NCBI GenBank assembly: GCA_030035585.1 | Contig: CM057476.1 | Location: forward strand, 1,604,501 to 1,668,500 | Length of the DNA stretch: 64,000 nt | Direction: 5' to 3' | From: Dugong dugon | Taxonomy: Eukaryota; Chordata; Mammalia; Sirenia; Dugongidae | In this document: positions 53,226-63,917 of the stretch, piece after piece | Position numbering within the stretch: the stretch's first letter is position 1 | Layout of the letters: the number at the start of each line of letters is the position of its first letter | Notes under the pieces: generated by a model | Seen by the model: the letters and a program-made list of their open reading frames with translations, nothing else | What the model was told of the DNA's origin: nothing | The model's database searches: none | Position numbers and translations under genes: made by a program

Positions 53226-53644
53226 GTCTTAATTACCTATAGCTGTTGTAACAAAAAATACAAGTGGGTGGCTTCAAAGAACAGAAATTTGTTTTCTCAC
53301 AGTCCAGAGGCTGGAAATCTGAAATCAGGGCATGCCTCCAGGGGAGGTCCTTCTTTGTCTATTTTAGCTCCTGGTAGCTGGCCATCCTTGATGTTCCTGG
53401 GCTTGCAGATGCATCTGCTGTATATCTCTGTTCATATGCATCTCTCCCCTGTGTGTGTCTCTGTGTCCATTCTGCTCTTTGTATAACTCAGAAGGGATTA
53501 TTTTAGGATCCACCCTACCCTGGCATGACCTCATTAACATAACGAAAGAAAACCCTTATTTCCAAAGAGGGTCATATGTACAGGTACGGGGTAAGATTTT
53601 AACACCTATTTTTTGAGGAAGAACACAGTTCAATTGATAACAAT
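53226..53644 (-). mobile_element. MLT1-type LTR fossil (ERVL-MaLR)
   Basis: Plus-strand landmarks in reverse order of the LTR: 'AGCTGTTGTAACAAAAAATA', 'CACAGTCCAGAGGCTGGAAA', 'GCATGACCTCATTAACATAA', 'AACACAGTTCAATTGATAAC'. Solo LTR, ancient, no internal region. Confidence 0.75.
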
Positions 53645-53829
53645 AGCAACATCATGTTTCCTTGGAAGCGAGTTTGTTTGAGAAAGCATTAAGACAAAGT
53701 GAAGTGATTTAAATGAAAATATTTTAAAATAATAGAACAGATAGTATGTGGAGAAGTCATAAATTGTGAAGGATGCCTTGTGCCTGAGGTTTGGGAAAAA
53801 TTGAATTGATCTCAGAGCCTGGAAAGGGG

Positions 53830-54080
53830 TTGGAAGCTGGAAGGGTGGGAAAGGAAGGCTTCTTGGAGGATGTGGGACTGCAGCGGGTCTTGACAATTGA
53901 AAAGGAGTTGGATGGATGAGCTAGAAAGGAGGAGAGACATCTCAGATGGAGGAGAAGGACGAGGAGCACAGGTGCAGTGGCTTGGGACTAGGAAGGGGAC
54001 TGGAGTGTTCTGAGTACTGCCGAGTCTAGGCTGGCTGGATGCGAGAACAGCAGGATTGTATGGGAGGAAGGAGGGAATGG
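53830..54080 (-). mobile_element. L2, antisense
   Basis: 'GGAAGGCTTCTTGGAGGATG', 'AGAAAGGAGGAGAGACATC', 'GGAGCACAGGTGCAGTGGC' follow antisense L2 order. Confidence 0.55.
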
Positions 54081-54542
54081 GAGAGGGGGGCTCACATGTG
54101 CCTCCAAGTGCTGAGCAGCTGTGTTGGGCAGCTGCTGCCCTGACAGGGGGTGAGGCAGAGAGTGGAGGAGGTCACCGTACCCTGACTCCTCTCCACTGTA
54201 ATTTACAAATTCTCCTCGGGGCCAGACAGAGCCATGAAATGTAATGATTTTGTGTGAGATAGGCCATTGAATATTCCCCTGGTTGATCGCTGAAAGTGCC
54301 TATGGTCATTTTCATAACTGCTTTCAAAATACTTTTAAACTACTAAAACACATTTTAGAAAGACTGGGCAGATCAATAATAGCAAAAACAATTAGCCACA
54401 CTGTAACACTTTTACTTTAATCTGCTCCTTCTTGGTCTTTTTCTTTTTGACACTTTTTTATAGTCTTAGGGGTTGCATGCTCAAGTGCCTATAGGGAGCC
54501 ACTAGGGACTCCTTAGTAGACGTCAGCTGTTATTATTATCAC
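54081..54542. other. unique sequence, nothing recognised
   Basis: No gene or repeat recognised. Confidence 0.35.
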
Positions 54543-54555
54543 TAGGTTATTGCTA

Positions 54556-54757
54556 AGTAGGGCAGTGGTTAAAGTGCCCGGATGCTAACTGAAAAGTCAG
54601 CAGTTCAAACCCAGCAGCCACTCTGTGAGAGAAAGATGTGACAGTCTGCTTCCATAAAGATTTACAGCCTTGGAAACCATATGGTGCCATTCTACCCTGT
54701 CCTATAGAGTCACTATGAGTCTGAATCTACTTGACAGCAATGAGTTTGGTTTTCTTT
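54556..54757 (+). mobile_element. AfroSINE with 13-bp target-site duplication
   Basis: 'GGGCAGTGGTTAAAGTGCCC', 'GAGAAAGATGTGACAGTCTG', 'CTATGAGTCTGAATCTACTT', 'GAGTTTGGTTTTC'. Exact duplication TAGGTTATTGCTA at 54543-54555 and 54758-54770. The first bases of the head are missing. Confidence 0.95.
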
Positions 54758-54772
54758 TAGGTTATTGCTATT

Positions 54773-54982
54773 GGAGTCACTGGGTGGTGCAAATGGTTAG
54801 CACCCAGGTGCTAATCAAAAGGTTGGAGATTTGAGTGCACCTCAAAGTGCCTTGGAAGAAAGCCCTGGTGGTCCACTTCTAAAAAATCAGCCATTGAAAA
54901 CCCTACGGAGTACAGTTTTACTCTGACACACGTGGGGCTGCCATGAGTTGGAGCTGACTTGAGGGCAACTTTTTTTTTTTTT
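54773..54982 (+). mobile_element. AfroSINE, long-body type, T-rich tail
   Basis: 'GGAGTCACTGGGTGGTGCAA', 'GGAAGAAAGCCCTGGTGGTC', 'GCCATGAGTTGGAGCTGACT', T run. It directly follows the previous SINE, same orientation. Confidence 0.95.
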
Positions 54983-55019
54983 AACATTTGTTGAGTAGCG
55001 GTTTCCAACCACCGTCCTG

Positions 55020-55205
55020 ATTGCTCCTCATGCATTAATTTAATTGACTCTATTGCCATCACGGCTCTGTGAGGCAGGCCCTACTACCATCTCCATTTTA
55101 TAGATGAAAAAACGGAGGTGCAGAGGGCTTGAGTAATTTGCTCAAGGTCATAAAGTAAGTGCAGGAGGCTGGATTTGAACCCAAGACTGTGGCCCATGCT
55201 CAAGG
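55020..55205 (-). mobile_element. MIR SINE, antisense
   Basis: 'TCCATTTTATAGATGAAAAA', 'GGAGGTGCAGAGGGCTTGAG', 'TTGCTCAAGGTCATAAAG', 'GGATTTGAACCCAAGACTG'. Confidence 0.85.
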
Positions 55206-55982
55206 CAGCAGCTATAGTGGAAGGAGGGATGTGTGGTTCTGCCAGGACAGAAAAGGAAACTCTGAGCACATGGGCCGCCCTGACCCTCATCCTGTTGAGG
55301 TCAACCTGGGGGCTGGGGCTGGGCCGTTGCATCCCCTTCGGTTTTTCCTAAGATCATGCAACAGGGATGTCGGCCCCTCTTCACTTCTCCTTGCCCCCAT
55401 CTCTGTGCAAAAGCTCCTATTCTGCCCATCCTCAAGCTCCCCAGCCACATTTTTAGACTTTCTTCCATGAGGATCTTTGCTTCTCAGTCCTGCGCTGCAA
55501 TGGAAACACACCACTCTGTAATCTCTCTCCTGGTGTGATTCGTTTAGGACTCAGGGCTGCAGTTTATGGCCTGTGGTGCCGGCATATGCCTCCCGAGCTC
55601 CTGCCTACTGCTCCGGCAGCTTGTGCTGAGGGCTCCCCACGATCACTCTGGCCCTGTCACTTCCTCTTAATCCCTGTCTCCTCTGTCCTCCAGACCCAAT
55701 GAGACCAAGACTTAGCAGCCATGTGGTGAGAGGACAAGAAGAGTTTAAGTCTCTTTTTGGGGGATCGCTTGGTCCTGGGTGTGAGCAAGCCACAGGCCTG
55801 TGCACGTCGGGTCCATCTGCTACCCCCAGAGGAGAAGCTCCATGCTGCTCAGCCGTGGGACACTGCATCCATGCCTATCCACTGAGCTGCTCCTGGGGCT
55901 GGTGTTTGAGGCCTGAGGACTGTGGGGCCAGCCTGCTGAGGCTAGGATAACTCAGGAGGTCTTATTTTTTTGTAGTACTTTT
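55206..55982. other. unique sequence, nothing recognised
   Basis: GC-moderate, no gene or repeat recognised. Confidence 0.4.
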
Positions 55983-56393
55983 TGCTGTTGTTGTTAGGTG
56001 CCATTGAGTCAGCTCCAACTCACAGTGACCCCGTGCACAACAGAACAAAACATTGCCTGGCCCTGCGCCGTCCTGATCATCGTTGCTACGTTTGAACCCA
56101 TTGTTCTAGCCACTGTGTCAATACGTCTTGTTGAGGGGCTTCCTCTTTTTTACTGAGCCTTTTCCAAACATGACGTCCTTCTCCAGGGACTTAGTCCCTC
56201 CTGATAACATATCCAAAATAAGTGAGACCAAGTCTCACCATCCTCACTTCTAATGAGCATTCTGGCTGTACTTCCTCCAAGGCAGACTTGCTGATTCTTC
56301 TGGCAGTCTATGGTATATTCAACATTCTTTGTCAACATCATAGTTCAAATGGATCAGTTCTTCTTTGGTCTTCCCTTCTTATTGTCCAACTTT
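55983..56393 (-). mobile_element. RTE (BovB-type) LINE, 3' fragment
   Basis: 'TTGTTGTTAGGTGCCATTGA', 'CAACAGAACAAAACATTGCC', 'GTGTCAATACGTCTTGTTGA', 'CATGACGTCCTTCTCCAGGG', 'AGCATTCTGGCTGTACTTCC', 'TGGTATATTCAACATTCTTT'. Close to 4295-4840 but shorter; ORF end frame-disrupted. Confidence 0.9.
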
Positions 56394-56689
56394 GACCTAT
56401 TACCACCCCTTCCTAAGTAAGAGAAGAGACTATATGTTGTCTTTGCTGCATCTCCAGGGCCTGCACGGTGTCTAATGGTTGTACATACCCGACTGTGGCA
56501 TCCAAGGCTTGCTAGACAATTACTGAACATGAATACACACACAATAGCATCATTTGTAACAGTAACACTGGAAGCATTCTACACGTTCATTCATAGGGGA
56601 CTAGGCCTCACCTGGATTGGAATCCCCCACATGGGTCGCTTATAGGGTTGAATGGTTGAAGGGAAGAAATCTGTTTCTCTGTCAGTCTG
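56394..56689. other. unique sequence, weak L2-like part
   Basis: 56450-56500 could be an L2 3' end. No gene. Confidence 0.3.
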
Positions 56690-57150
56690 GAAAGTTCAGG
56701 TCATGCTGCGTAACAAGCAGCCCCCAGCCACAGATGTTCAAACAACAGAGGTTTCTTTCTTGCTCCAGCTCAAGTCCATCTCAGGCTTGACAGTAGCCTC
56801 TGCTCCTTGTTGCCCCCAGGGACCGGGGCTGACCACCATCATGGATGTGGCTGCCGCCCTGCCTGCACAGTGTGAGCTTTGGAGGACTGGTCCAGAAAGT
56901 GACCTGCATTACTTTGCTCTCCCTGCATTGGTCAGAACCGATTCTTTGTCCCACCCAGGTGAGGGGCAGGAAGTGATCTTCCCTGTTGATGGAGGGAGAG
57001 GACAGCCAGCATCCGTGAGCACGTCTGCTGCAGCACTTCGGAGCAGCACATGTCTGCACACAGGATATGGCATCAGAATAGTGCATGAGGTCCTGCTACT
57101 GGAAGGTAGGGTGGCCAGAGGCTTCCTGATCCCTTTTCTGGTGCCCAGAG
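56690..57150. repeat. probable old mammalian repeat, family not named
   Basis: 'CATGCTGCGTAACAAGCAGC' and 'CAAACAACAGAGGTTTCTTT' resemble the start of a common mammalian repeat. A frame of 251 codons (56652-57407) crosses it but shows no domain and no matching splice signals. Confidence 0.4.
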
Positions 57151-58404
57151 AAAAGTCCCAGACCAACTGTCCAAACCCCTTCATGCTCTGGTGTTGGGCT
57201 CCCCAGGTGCTGTGGAGAATGCAGCTTACGGAATCTCTTGCTCACCTGCACTCTAGAAATGCAAAGCTGCCCAGGTGCCTGGGGTCCGAGGACTCTCAGT
57301 CCAGACTCAGATATACAACAGTGAAAAGGTATATTCCACAAGGAACAATGCACACTTGTGTTTCTACACACACACTTGGGATTTTTATTTATGTACAAAT
57401 AAAATGATAGCGTTAATAGTCACTCTTCAAGAGGAAGTGCCCAGATCCCTTATCTCTTTGGGAATAGAACAAGGCAAGAATTAGACTCTCTAGCTGGGTG
57501 TTTCCTGTAATTAGAAGGAAGAACTCCTCTTTCCCAACCAATTAAAGGAAATCCCCACCTAGAGTGTTGATGAGGATATGTGGTCGGACCTTGGAATGTT
57601 TCCTTCAGTGATGAAGACGGCAGTGAGGACAGTGGTGCAGAAGCTGATAAAGAGCAGAGAGATGGGCAGGCAGTGCAGCAGGGGCGACTTGCTCTTGTTT
57701 CTCCAAATGCTGCATCTTGCTTTTCTTAATCTCCAACCAGGAACAGTGTGGTGTTTATGATGGGGAATAGCTTTAACCTGTCAGATGAATTTTTTTCTTA
57801 TTTGGTGATTTCATTCTTTAACTATTAAGTCCTTTGAAGGGAGAAGAGGTAAAGCTTGCCTTTCCTGCATGAACATCACTGTGGCCTTGTGATGATCTGT
57901 TTAAGTGAAACTCTCTTACTAAGATGATAGACCAGCTGCTTGGATCGGCTTGTTCGTTCCTCTCGGGAATGACAGCGTCTCCCTCCCTTTGCTCTTGGAT
58001 TCCATCGGTGCCTGCAGAGCCGTGGGTGGAGGCTGGAAAAGGAGCCCAGAGGGAGGCATGAGTGGGGGTGACAGGAGATGGGGGACGTCTGCATCGAACA
58101 GTCTGCTCTCTGAGGGCTGCAGTAGACCCCGGAGTTCTCAGAGCTCATACGCCTCTCAGGTTTGTGGAGTGCCGGCTGGCACACCCTCCTCACTTTCCTC
58201 CCTTAAGCCCACGAGCCCAAGGCCCAGCATCCTGCAGAGCACCCGCCCACCTCCCTCTCCCTGCCCTGGAGCCAACTCTGCAGATTTCAGAGGGGAGCAG
58301 AGGGCTATGCGGTTCTCTGTAGACCATTGCCAACGTCTAATCAGACCTGGATCCTGAGGTCCACTAACTGGCCTTGGGCGTGTTCCTGCTCATCAGATCT
58401 CAGT
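57151..58404. other. unique sequence, nothing recognised
   Basis: No gene or repeat recognised; several frames of about 100-135 codons without domain signatures. Confidence 0.4.
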
Positions 58405-58550
58405 AAACAAATTCTCTCTCTCTCACACACACACACCCTCAGACACACACACCCATCTCAGACACACACACACGTGCCCCCTCTCACACACACCCTCTCT
58501 CTCACACACACACCCTCTCTCTCACACACACACTCACACACACTTCTGTC
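58405..58550 (+). repeat. (CA)n / (CT)n compound microsatellite
   Basis: Alternating blocks of ACACACAC and CTCTCT with CCC interruptions. Confidence 0.95.
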
Positions 58551-58733
58551 TTTAATAGTATTATAGTAACAGTAAAGAACATTTTTAAATTAAAAAGTTT
58601 TACTTCTGATCCCATTCCATTTCAACAATCATTTTTGCTTTCTCATCCTGTCATATGAGTGTTTTTGATACATATACATATGTATGTACACATATGCATC
58701 TATGTAAATGCACACACATGCACACCGTGCACA

Positions 58734-58790
58734 GGCACACCGTGCACACATAGGCACACCGTGCACACACAGGCACACCGTGCACACACA
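58734..58790 (+). repeat. 19-bp minisatellite, three units
   Basis: Units 58734-58752, 58753-58771 and 58772-58790, each 'GGCACACCGTGCACACAYA'; units 2 and 3 are identical. Likely expanded from the adjoining CA-rich DNA. Confidence 0.9.
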
Positions 58791-59627
58791 GGCGTATATA
58801 CATACTTACACGTATCTCACCTATTCCTTCATCAGCTTAGATTACGGAGGAAGAGCCTCTTTCCCAATTAATTTATATTCATAGTTCCCCAACTAAATTA
58901 TATTTATGAATATATATTTCATATATATGTGTGTGTATGTGTGTATACACACAAACTTTTTTTTTTGGACAAAACTGTTGCTGTGGAATAGCTACAATTT
59001 TGCCTTTGTAGTTTCTTACATGTTGGAGTCTGTCTTGTGTGTGGTCTGACGTGGTTTGGGACGGCACTGGATCCTCTGAACACGCACGGTTTTGCTTTGG
59101 TTGGTGAGCGCCGTGAGGAGAGAGGGTGTCATCGTGGCTGTAGGGTGGACAGATCGTGTGCTGTGTCATGAGGCGGAGGCCTCCAGGCAGCACTGTGGAT
59201 TCCTCACGTTGGCTTCCACTCCCCTCCCAAGCCCACTCCAACCACCAGCTCCTGCCTCACCTCTGGTTCTACCATTCTCAGGCGATATTTGCAGGAGCCC
59301 TGAAGATGTTGGAGATGAAGACATGTGGGCAGTCTGGGAGGAGGTCCCTGGAGGAGGGGACGGTGTGCGTGGAGGCCTTGTGGCGGGAGTAGTCGGTGTG
59401 TTAGAGGAAGGAGAGGGACCAGTGAAGCTGGAGCAGTGAGTGGAGGAGAACACAGCAGAAGATAAGGTCTGAGGGGCAGCCGGTGCTGGATTAGAGGTGG
59501 GCTTTGAGGACACCAGGGTTCCACTGTGTCCAGTATGTGATGGGACAGTATTGAGGGTCTTCCGTATGTGAGAGGTGCAACAGACTGTTTTACGTCTTGA
59601 AAGGTTGTCATGAATTGGGAACAACTG
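58791..59627. other. unique sequence with a short GT/TA run
   Basis: (TA)/(GT) run at about 58905-58952. The proline- and serine-rich frame on the minus strand at 59166-59825 is compositional and runs into the next SINE. Confidence 0.35.
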
Positions 59628-59638
59628 GTTTAAGGCCA

Positions 59639-59845
59639 GGAGCCTGGTGACACAGTGGTTAAAATGCTTGGCTGCTAAGCAAAATATTGACAGTTCAAAC
59701 CCACCAGCCTCTCCATGGGAGAAAGATGTGGCAGTCTGCTTCCATAAAGGTTTATAGCCTGGGAAGCCCTGTGGGGGCCGTTCTGCTCTGTCCTGCAGGG
59801 TCGCTATGAGTCGGAATGAACTCAATGACAGTGGGTTTGGTTTGG
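59639..59845 (+). mobile_element. AfroSINE with target-site duplication
   Basis: 'GAGCCTGGTGACACAGTGG', 'GAGAAAGATGTGGCAGTCTG', 'GGTCGCTATGAGTCGGAATG', 'GGGTTTGGTTTGG'. Duplication GTTTAAGGYCA at 59628-59638 and 59846-59856, one mismatch. Confidence 0.95.
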
Positions 59846-59856
59846 GTTTAAGGTCA

Positions 59857-60395
59857 TGTGGCTGAGCCCAGGTTTTTTCAGGAGCACCAATAGGATGGAC
59901 AATGAGCTGTTTGAAGAAGAATATGGTACCGAGGGACAGGGACGAGGGGATCCTGTCAGTCAGGCGCCAGTGGAGAAGCTCACGCTCTAAGCTGTTCTCT
60001 TGAAGGCTCCATTCTATGGCTGCTGCATGTGTGGATGCTGCCCTTCAGGTAACGACCAAGGTCATCTCCTCACTTAGTGGCATGGGTAGAACCCAGTGGG
60101 GCCGTCCGTGTCTCCTGGAGGCTGGGGAGTACTGACTGCTACGCAGCTGCGCCCAGTGCTTCTTCACCGGATCCGATCTGAAGAATTTTATACACAGAAC
60201 TGAGGACAGGCATGAAACATGCAGAGACTCCTGCCCAAGGAAGGAGACAACAAACAGATATTCCTATCATTAATGCATGGCATTTGCAATTTTAGAGAGC
60301 AAATCTAGGAATTTCAATGCTTTGCCTCTTTGGATAACAGTCTGCTGTCTAGCAACAACTTTTGTGCCTCTGTAAATGCCCATTTGGCACTTAGG
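59857..60395. other. unique sequence, nothing recognised
   Basis: No gene or repeat recognised. Confidence 0.4.
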
Positions 60396-60597
60396 TAATT
60401 GTGCAAATGATTAAGTGCTCGGCTGCTAACAGGAAGGTTGGTGATGTAAGTCCACCCATAGGTGCCTTGGAAGAAAGACCTTGCAGTCTACTTCCAGATC
60501 AGCCGTTGAAAACCCAACAGGGCACAGTTCTGTTTTGACTCTCACTGGGTTACCAGGAGTTAGAATTGACTCAACAGCAACTAGTCTGGTTTGTTTC
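60396..60597 (+). mobile_element. AfroSINE, long-body type, diverged
   Basis: 'ATTGTGCAAATGATTAAGTG', 'GGAAGAAAGACCTTGCAGTC', 'AGGAGTTAGAATTGACTC', 'GCAACTAGTCTGGTTTG'. Confidence 0.9.
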
Positions 60598-61433
60598 TTT
60601 AAAAATAGGATCTGGCTTGAAGAAAGTGCTTGCAGAATAGTTTGTATTAAATCATTTATTTAGAAGTGTGACTGTGAGGTTGAGGAACTAGAAGTGTTTT
60701 CAACAGATGTTTCAAAGCACAGCATTTAGCTTTAGGCAGCTGGGAAGGAACGCAAAGGTCAAGTTTGCAAAAAGATCTATTAGTGTGGCAGGTACTTTGA
60801 TTGCAAGTGGGGCCTTGAGAGCTACTGGGCTCATCTCTCCACCATACTGGGTTTCTGAGCAGAGAAGTGTGTCATCTTCAGCCTGGTATAGGAAATTAGA
60901 TCCAGAAGGGCGAGCGTCTGGCTCACCATGGCTTCCTCCTCTGTGGAACTGGCCTTGGTGTGTAGATACCATGGAACCCTGTCCATTGGCAGGGGCTGAT
61001 ATGGTCAGAGATAACACTGCTCCAAGTAGGGTCACTAGATGCTGGTTCCTGGAAATTTTTAATGTCAAATTATAAATATTATAAATTATTATATGCCTGG
61101 GCAGAGAGACGAGGTATTTGGGAAAACTAAAGCACATGAATAGCAGGCCTCTGAAGAGAAAGTTCTCAAACTTTTATTGCTGAGTCCCCCGAGATATCCT
61201 GGGTCCCCCGTGGTATCCTCAGTATCTAAGATATCCAGGGATGGTTGTTGAACTTTACTTTTGGATGTTACAAGAGACCCACCATCCTTGAAAGGAATTT
61301 ACCTTCTAGCTTAAGGTAGCCCAAGTCTACTTCTGTTGCTTACAATAAAAAAATCCTGAACTAACATGAAAGGGAAGAAGATCCTGACGTTAGACTTTAT
61401 ATTATTGGGATACCTTTTGGCAAAAATATTGTT
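60598..61433. other. unique sequence, nothing recognised
   Basis: No gene or repeat recognised. Confidence 0.4.
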
Positions 61434-61931
61434 ATGGACTGAATTGTGTCCCCCCAGAAATGTGTGTTAACTTGGCTAGGCCGTGTTTCCCAAGATTGTG
61501 TGATTGTTCACCGTTTTGTTATCTGACGTGATTTTCCTGTGCATTGTAAGTCCTACCTCTATGATGTCAATGAGACAGGATTAGTGGCAGTTATATTAAT
61601 GAAGCAGGACCCAGTCTGCAAGATTAGCTTGTGTCTTAAGTCAATCTCTTTCGAGATATTAAAGACAGAAGCGAGCAGAGAGACATGGGGACCTCATACG
61701 ACCAAGAAAATAGTGCCAGAAGCAGAGGGTGTCCTTTGTACCCAAGGTCCCTGCACTGAGAAGCTGCTCAACCCTGGGAAGATTGATGACAAGGACCTTC
61801 CCCGAGAACCAACAGAGAGAGAAAGGCTTCCCCGGGAGCTGGTGCCCTGAATTCAGACTGCTAGCCTACTATACTGTGAAAGAATAAATTTCTGTTTGTT
61901 AAAGCCATCCACCTGTGGTATTTCTAAGACA
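61434..61931 (+). mobile_element. solo LTR fossil, MaLR-like, probably afrotherian family
   Basis: Starts 'TTATGGACTGAATTGTGTCC', has 'GGCTAGGCCGTGTTTCCC', 'GAAGCGAGCAGAGAGACATG', 'GGAAGATTGATGACAAGGAC', and a poly-A signal region 'GAAAGAATAAATTTCTGTTT'. The opening matches MLT1/MaLR LTRs, while the middle matches LTRs I associate with afrotherian genomes. No internal region. Younger-looking than the MLT1 fossils at 36727 and 53226. Confidence 0.7.
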
Positions 61932-62145
61932 AATGTCTCATACGATGGTTCTGTGACAGCTGTTCTTATTTTTCCTCCTTGACATATGACAGCTGGTGTC
62001 CATGGGTTCCAAGGTGTAGGTGAGATAGGCTGCAGCCATTTGAAAGACACAGGTGTATCAGTCAGGGTTCAGTTAGGAGACAGAGACCACATCAGTTATT
62101 TTAACACGGAGAATTTAATGTAAAGAACTAGTAATAAGGTGTTAC

Positions 62146-62490
62146 AGCCGCATAGGGGGTTCAGTGGTGGGATTCTCGTCTTCCATGCAGGAGACCTGAG
62201 TTCAATTCCCAGCTAATGCAACTCTTGTACCTCCACCCCTGTCTGTCAGTGGAGGCTTGTGTGGTGCTGTGATGCTGAACAGGTTTCAGCGGAGCTTCCA
62301 GACTAAGACAGACTGGGAAGAAAGGCCTGGCGATCTATTTCCCAAAATGAGCCCGGGAAAACCTGTGGATCACAACGGTCTGATCTGCAACCAATCCTGG
62401 GGATGGCGCGGGACCAGGCAGAGTTTTGTTCTGTTGTGTGTGGGGTCGCTGTGAGTCGGGGCTGACTCAGAGGCCCCCGACAACAACAGT
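62146..62490 (+). mobile_element. tRNA-Gly-headed SINE with RTE-type tail, near full length
   Basis: Head 'GGGGGTTCAGTGGTGGGATT', B box 'GAGTTCAATTCCCAGC', body 'GGAAGAAAGGCCTGGCGATC', tail 'GGGGTCGCTGTGAGTCGGGG' and end 'CCGACAACAACAG'. The best copy for seeing all modules. Confidence 0.95.
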
Positions 62491-62576
62491 CAGGTACCGG
62501 GGAACTAAAAAGGCAAAAAGAGGGTGCTGAGAGGCCGCTGTCCCTGAGGCTGGAAGAATAAAAGCAAGAGGTTAAA

Positions 62577-62774
62577 ACAAACCAAATCTGTTGCTGTTGA
62601 GTCAACTCCGACTCAGTGACTCCACGTTTTTAAGAGTAGAACTGCTCTGTGGGATTTTCTCAGCTGTGATTTTTTTACAGATGTAGATTGCCAGGTCTTT
62701 CATGGTGCTGCCGGGTGGATTCGAACCACTACCATTTCGGTTAGCAGCCAAAAGCAAACTGCTGCATCACCCTT
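62577..62774 (-). mobile_element. AfroSINE
   Basis: 'AAACAAACCAAATCTGTTGC', 'GATGTAGATTGCCAGGTC', 'GGTGGATTCGAACCACTAC', 'GTTAGCAGCCAAAAGC'. Confidence 0.9.
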
Positions 62775-63130
62775 ATTAAAGCTCAGAAGCATGGTGGATG
62801 GGACCCAGACCCCTGAGGGAGGGGCACTGGCCGGCTGTTGGCGGTGGCTCTGCAGGGCTATGATGACGCTGGTTGTCTAAGTATGGGAAAAACTGCAAAT
62901 AGGAATCATGCCTGCCAGATCAATTCTGCCCCTTTCGGGTGAAGCACCAGTGTGGGGCAACAGTGAGAAGAACAGGAAGCAAACCAAACAGGAAAAGGAA
63001 GCAAACCCCTCCATCCTTCCTGTCTCCCTCTAGCGCCCTCTCCTGGCAGAGCGGTTCAGGGAGCAGATGATGGAAGAGACGTGTGGTTTGTAGAGACCAG
63101 CTGCAGCATCACCAAGCAGAGAATGGATGG

Positions 63131-63771
63131 GTGGGCTTGAGCTAACAGATAAATCCACCCCCCCAAAGTATATCAGAATGCAAATGAGCGGTGAGCTTAA
63201 CATAGTGATATTGTAAGCTCTAATTTTATAGAAGAAACCAATTAATAAATGTCAGCATACTTTGTTCATGATAACAGATTTGTTGTAGGACGAGGGACAG
63301 GACAGAGCCTTATGGTGGTCCACCACTGTGTCAGACCTCATGCTTAAAAACTGTGGGCCTATAAAAAGACATTGTGTTCTTTAGTTCACTGTTATTTCTT
63401 ATGAGTCCTTAGGTAATAAGTCACGGAATATGTCCCTATTATAAAAATTCCACTGGTTCTGCTATTTCACAAGTTCCCACTGTTACAAAGAGTTTTAACT
63501 TTCCCCACTTCTGACTTTTCCAAAGTGAACCGCTGTTTACCTAAGCGAGCTAAATCCGGCTGCTGCTCTTTTTATGGGCCTCTCTCACTTCTTTTAGCCT
63601 CTTTATCCTTATTCTCCATTTCTCCCTGCTTTTACGGGCATTTTCTAGTCTCTTCTTTCCTCTGTTCTGTACTCAGTCCCACCCTGACCACCCGAGGTGA
63701 GGTATAGCCTGTAGGGGGAGCCAGGAAGCCCTTTCCCAGTGGAGGCAGCTGACAAACTCAGACACCCACCC
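63131..63771. other. unique sequence, nothing recognised
   Basis: No gene or repeat recognised. Confidence 0.4.
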
Positions 63772-63917
63772 ATAAAACCCATTGCTATCAAGTCGATTCT
63801 GACTCATAGCGACCCGATAGGACAGAGTAGAACAGCCCCATAGGGTTTCCAAGGAGCGGCTGGTGGATATGAACTGCTGACCTTTTGGTTAGTAGGAGAG
63901 TTCTTAATCACTCTGCA
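63772..63917 (-). mobile_element. AfroSINE, short-body type
   Basis: 'AAACCCATTGCTATCAAGTC', 'GGACAGAGTAGAACAGCCCC', 'GGTTAGTAGGAGAGTTC'. Confidence 0.95.

Larger units (their letters stand above)
62056..63130 (+). repeat. old mammalian repeat with two SINE insertions, family not named
   Basis: Starts 'TATCAGTCAGGGTTCAGTTA' and ends near 'GCAGAGAATGG'. The parts 62056-62145, 62491-62576 and 62775-63130 appear to be one disrupted repeat. Low certainty on extent. Confidence 0.4.

Noticed and set aside
55200-55960. CpG island or promoter
   Set aside because: The region is moderately GC-rich but CpG pairs are sparse and no transcription start context or first exon is visible.
56652-57407. Plus-strand frame of 251 codons
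   Set aside because: Overlaps a probable old repeat, shows no recognised domain and no matching splice or codon signature. A protein search would be needed to revive it.
59166-59825. Minus-strand frame of 219 codons, Pro/Ser/Thr-rich
   Set aside because: Its beginning lies in an AfroSINE and the rest is compositional; no domain.
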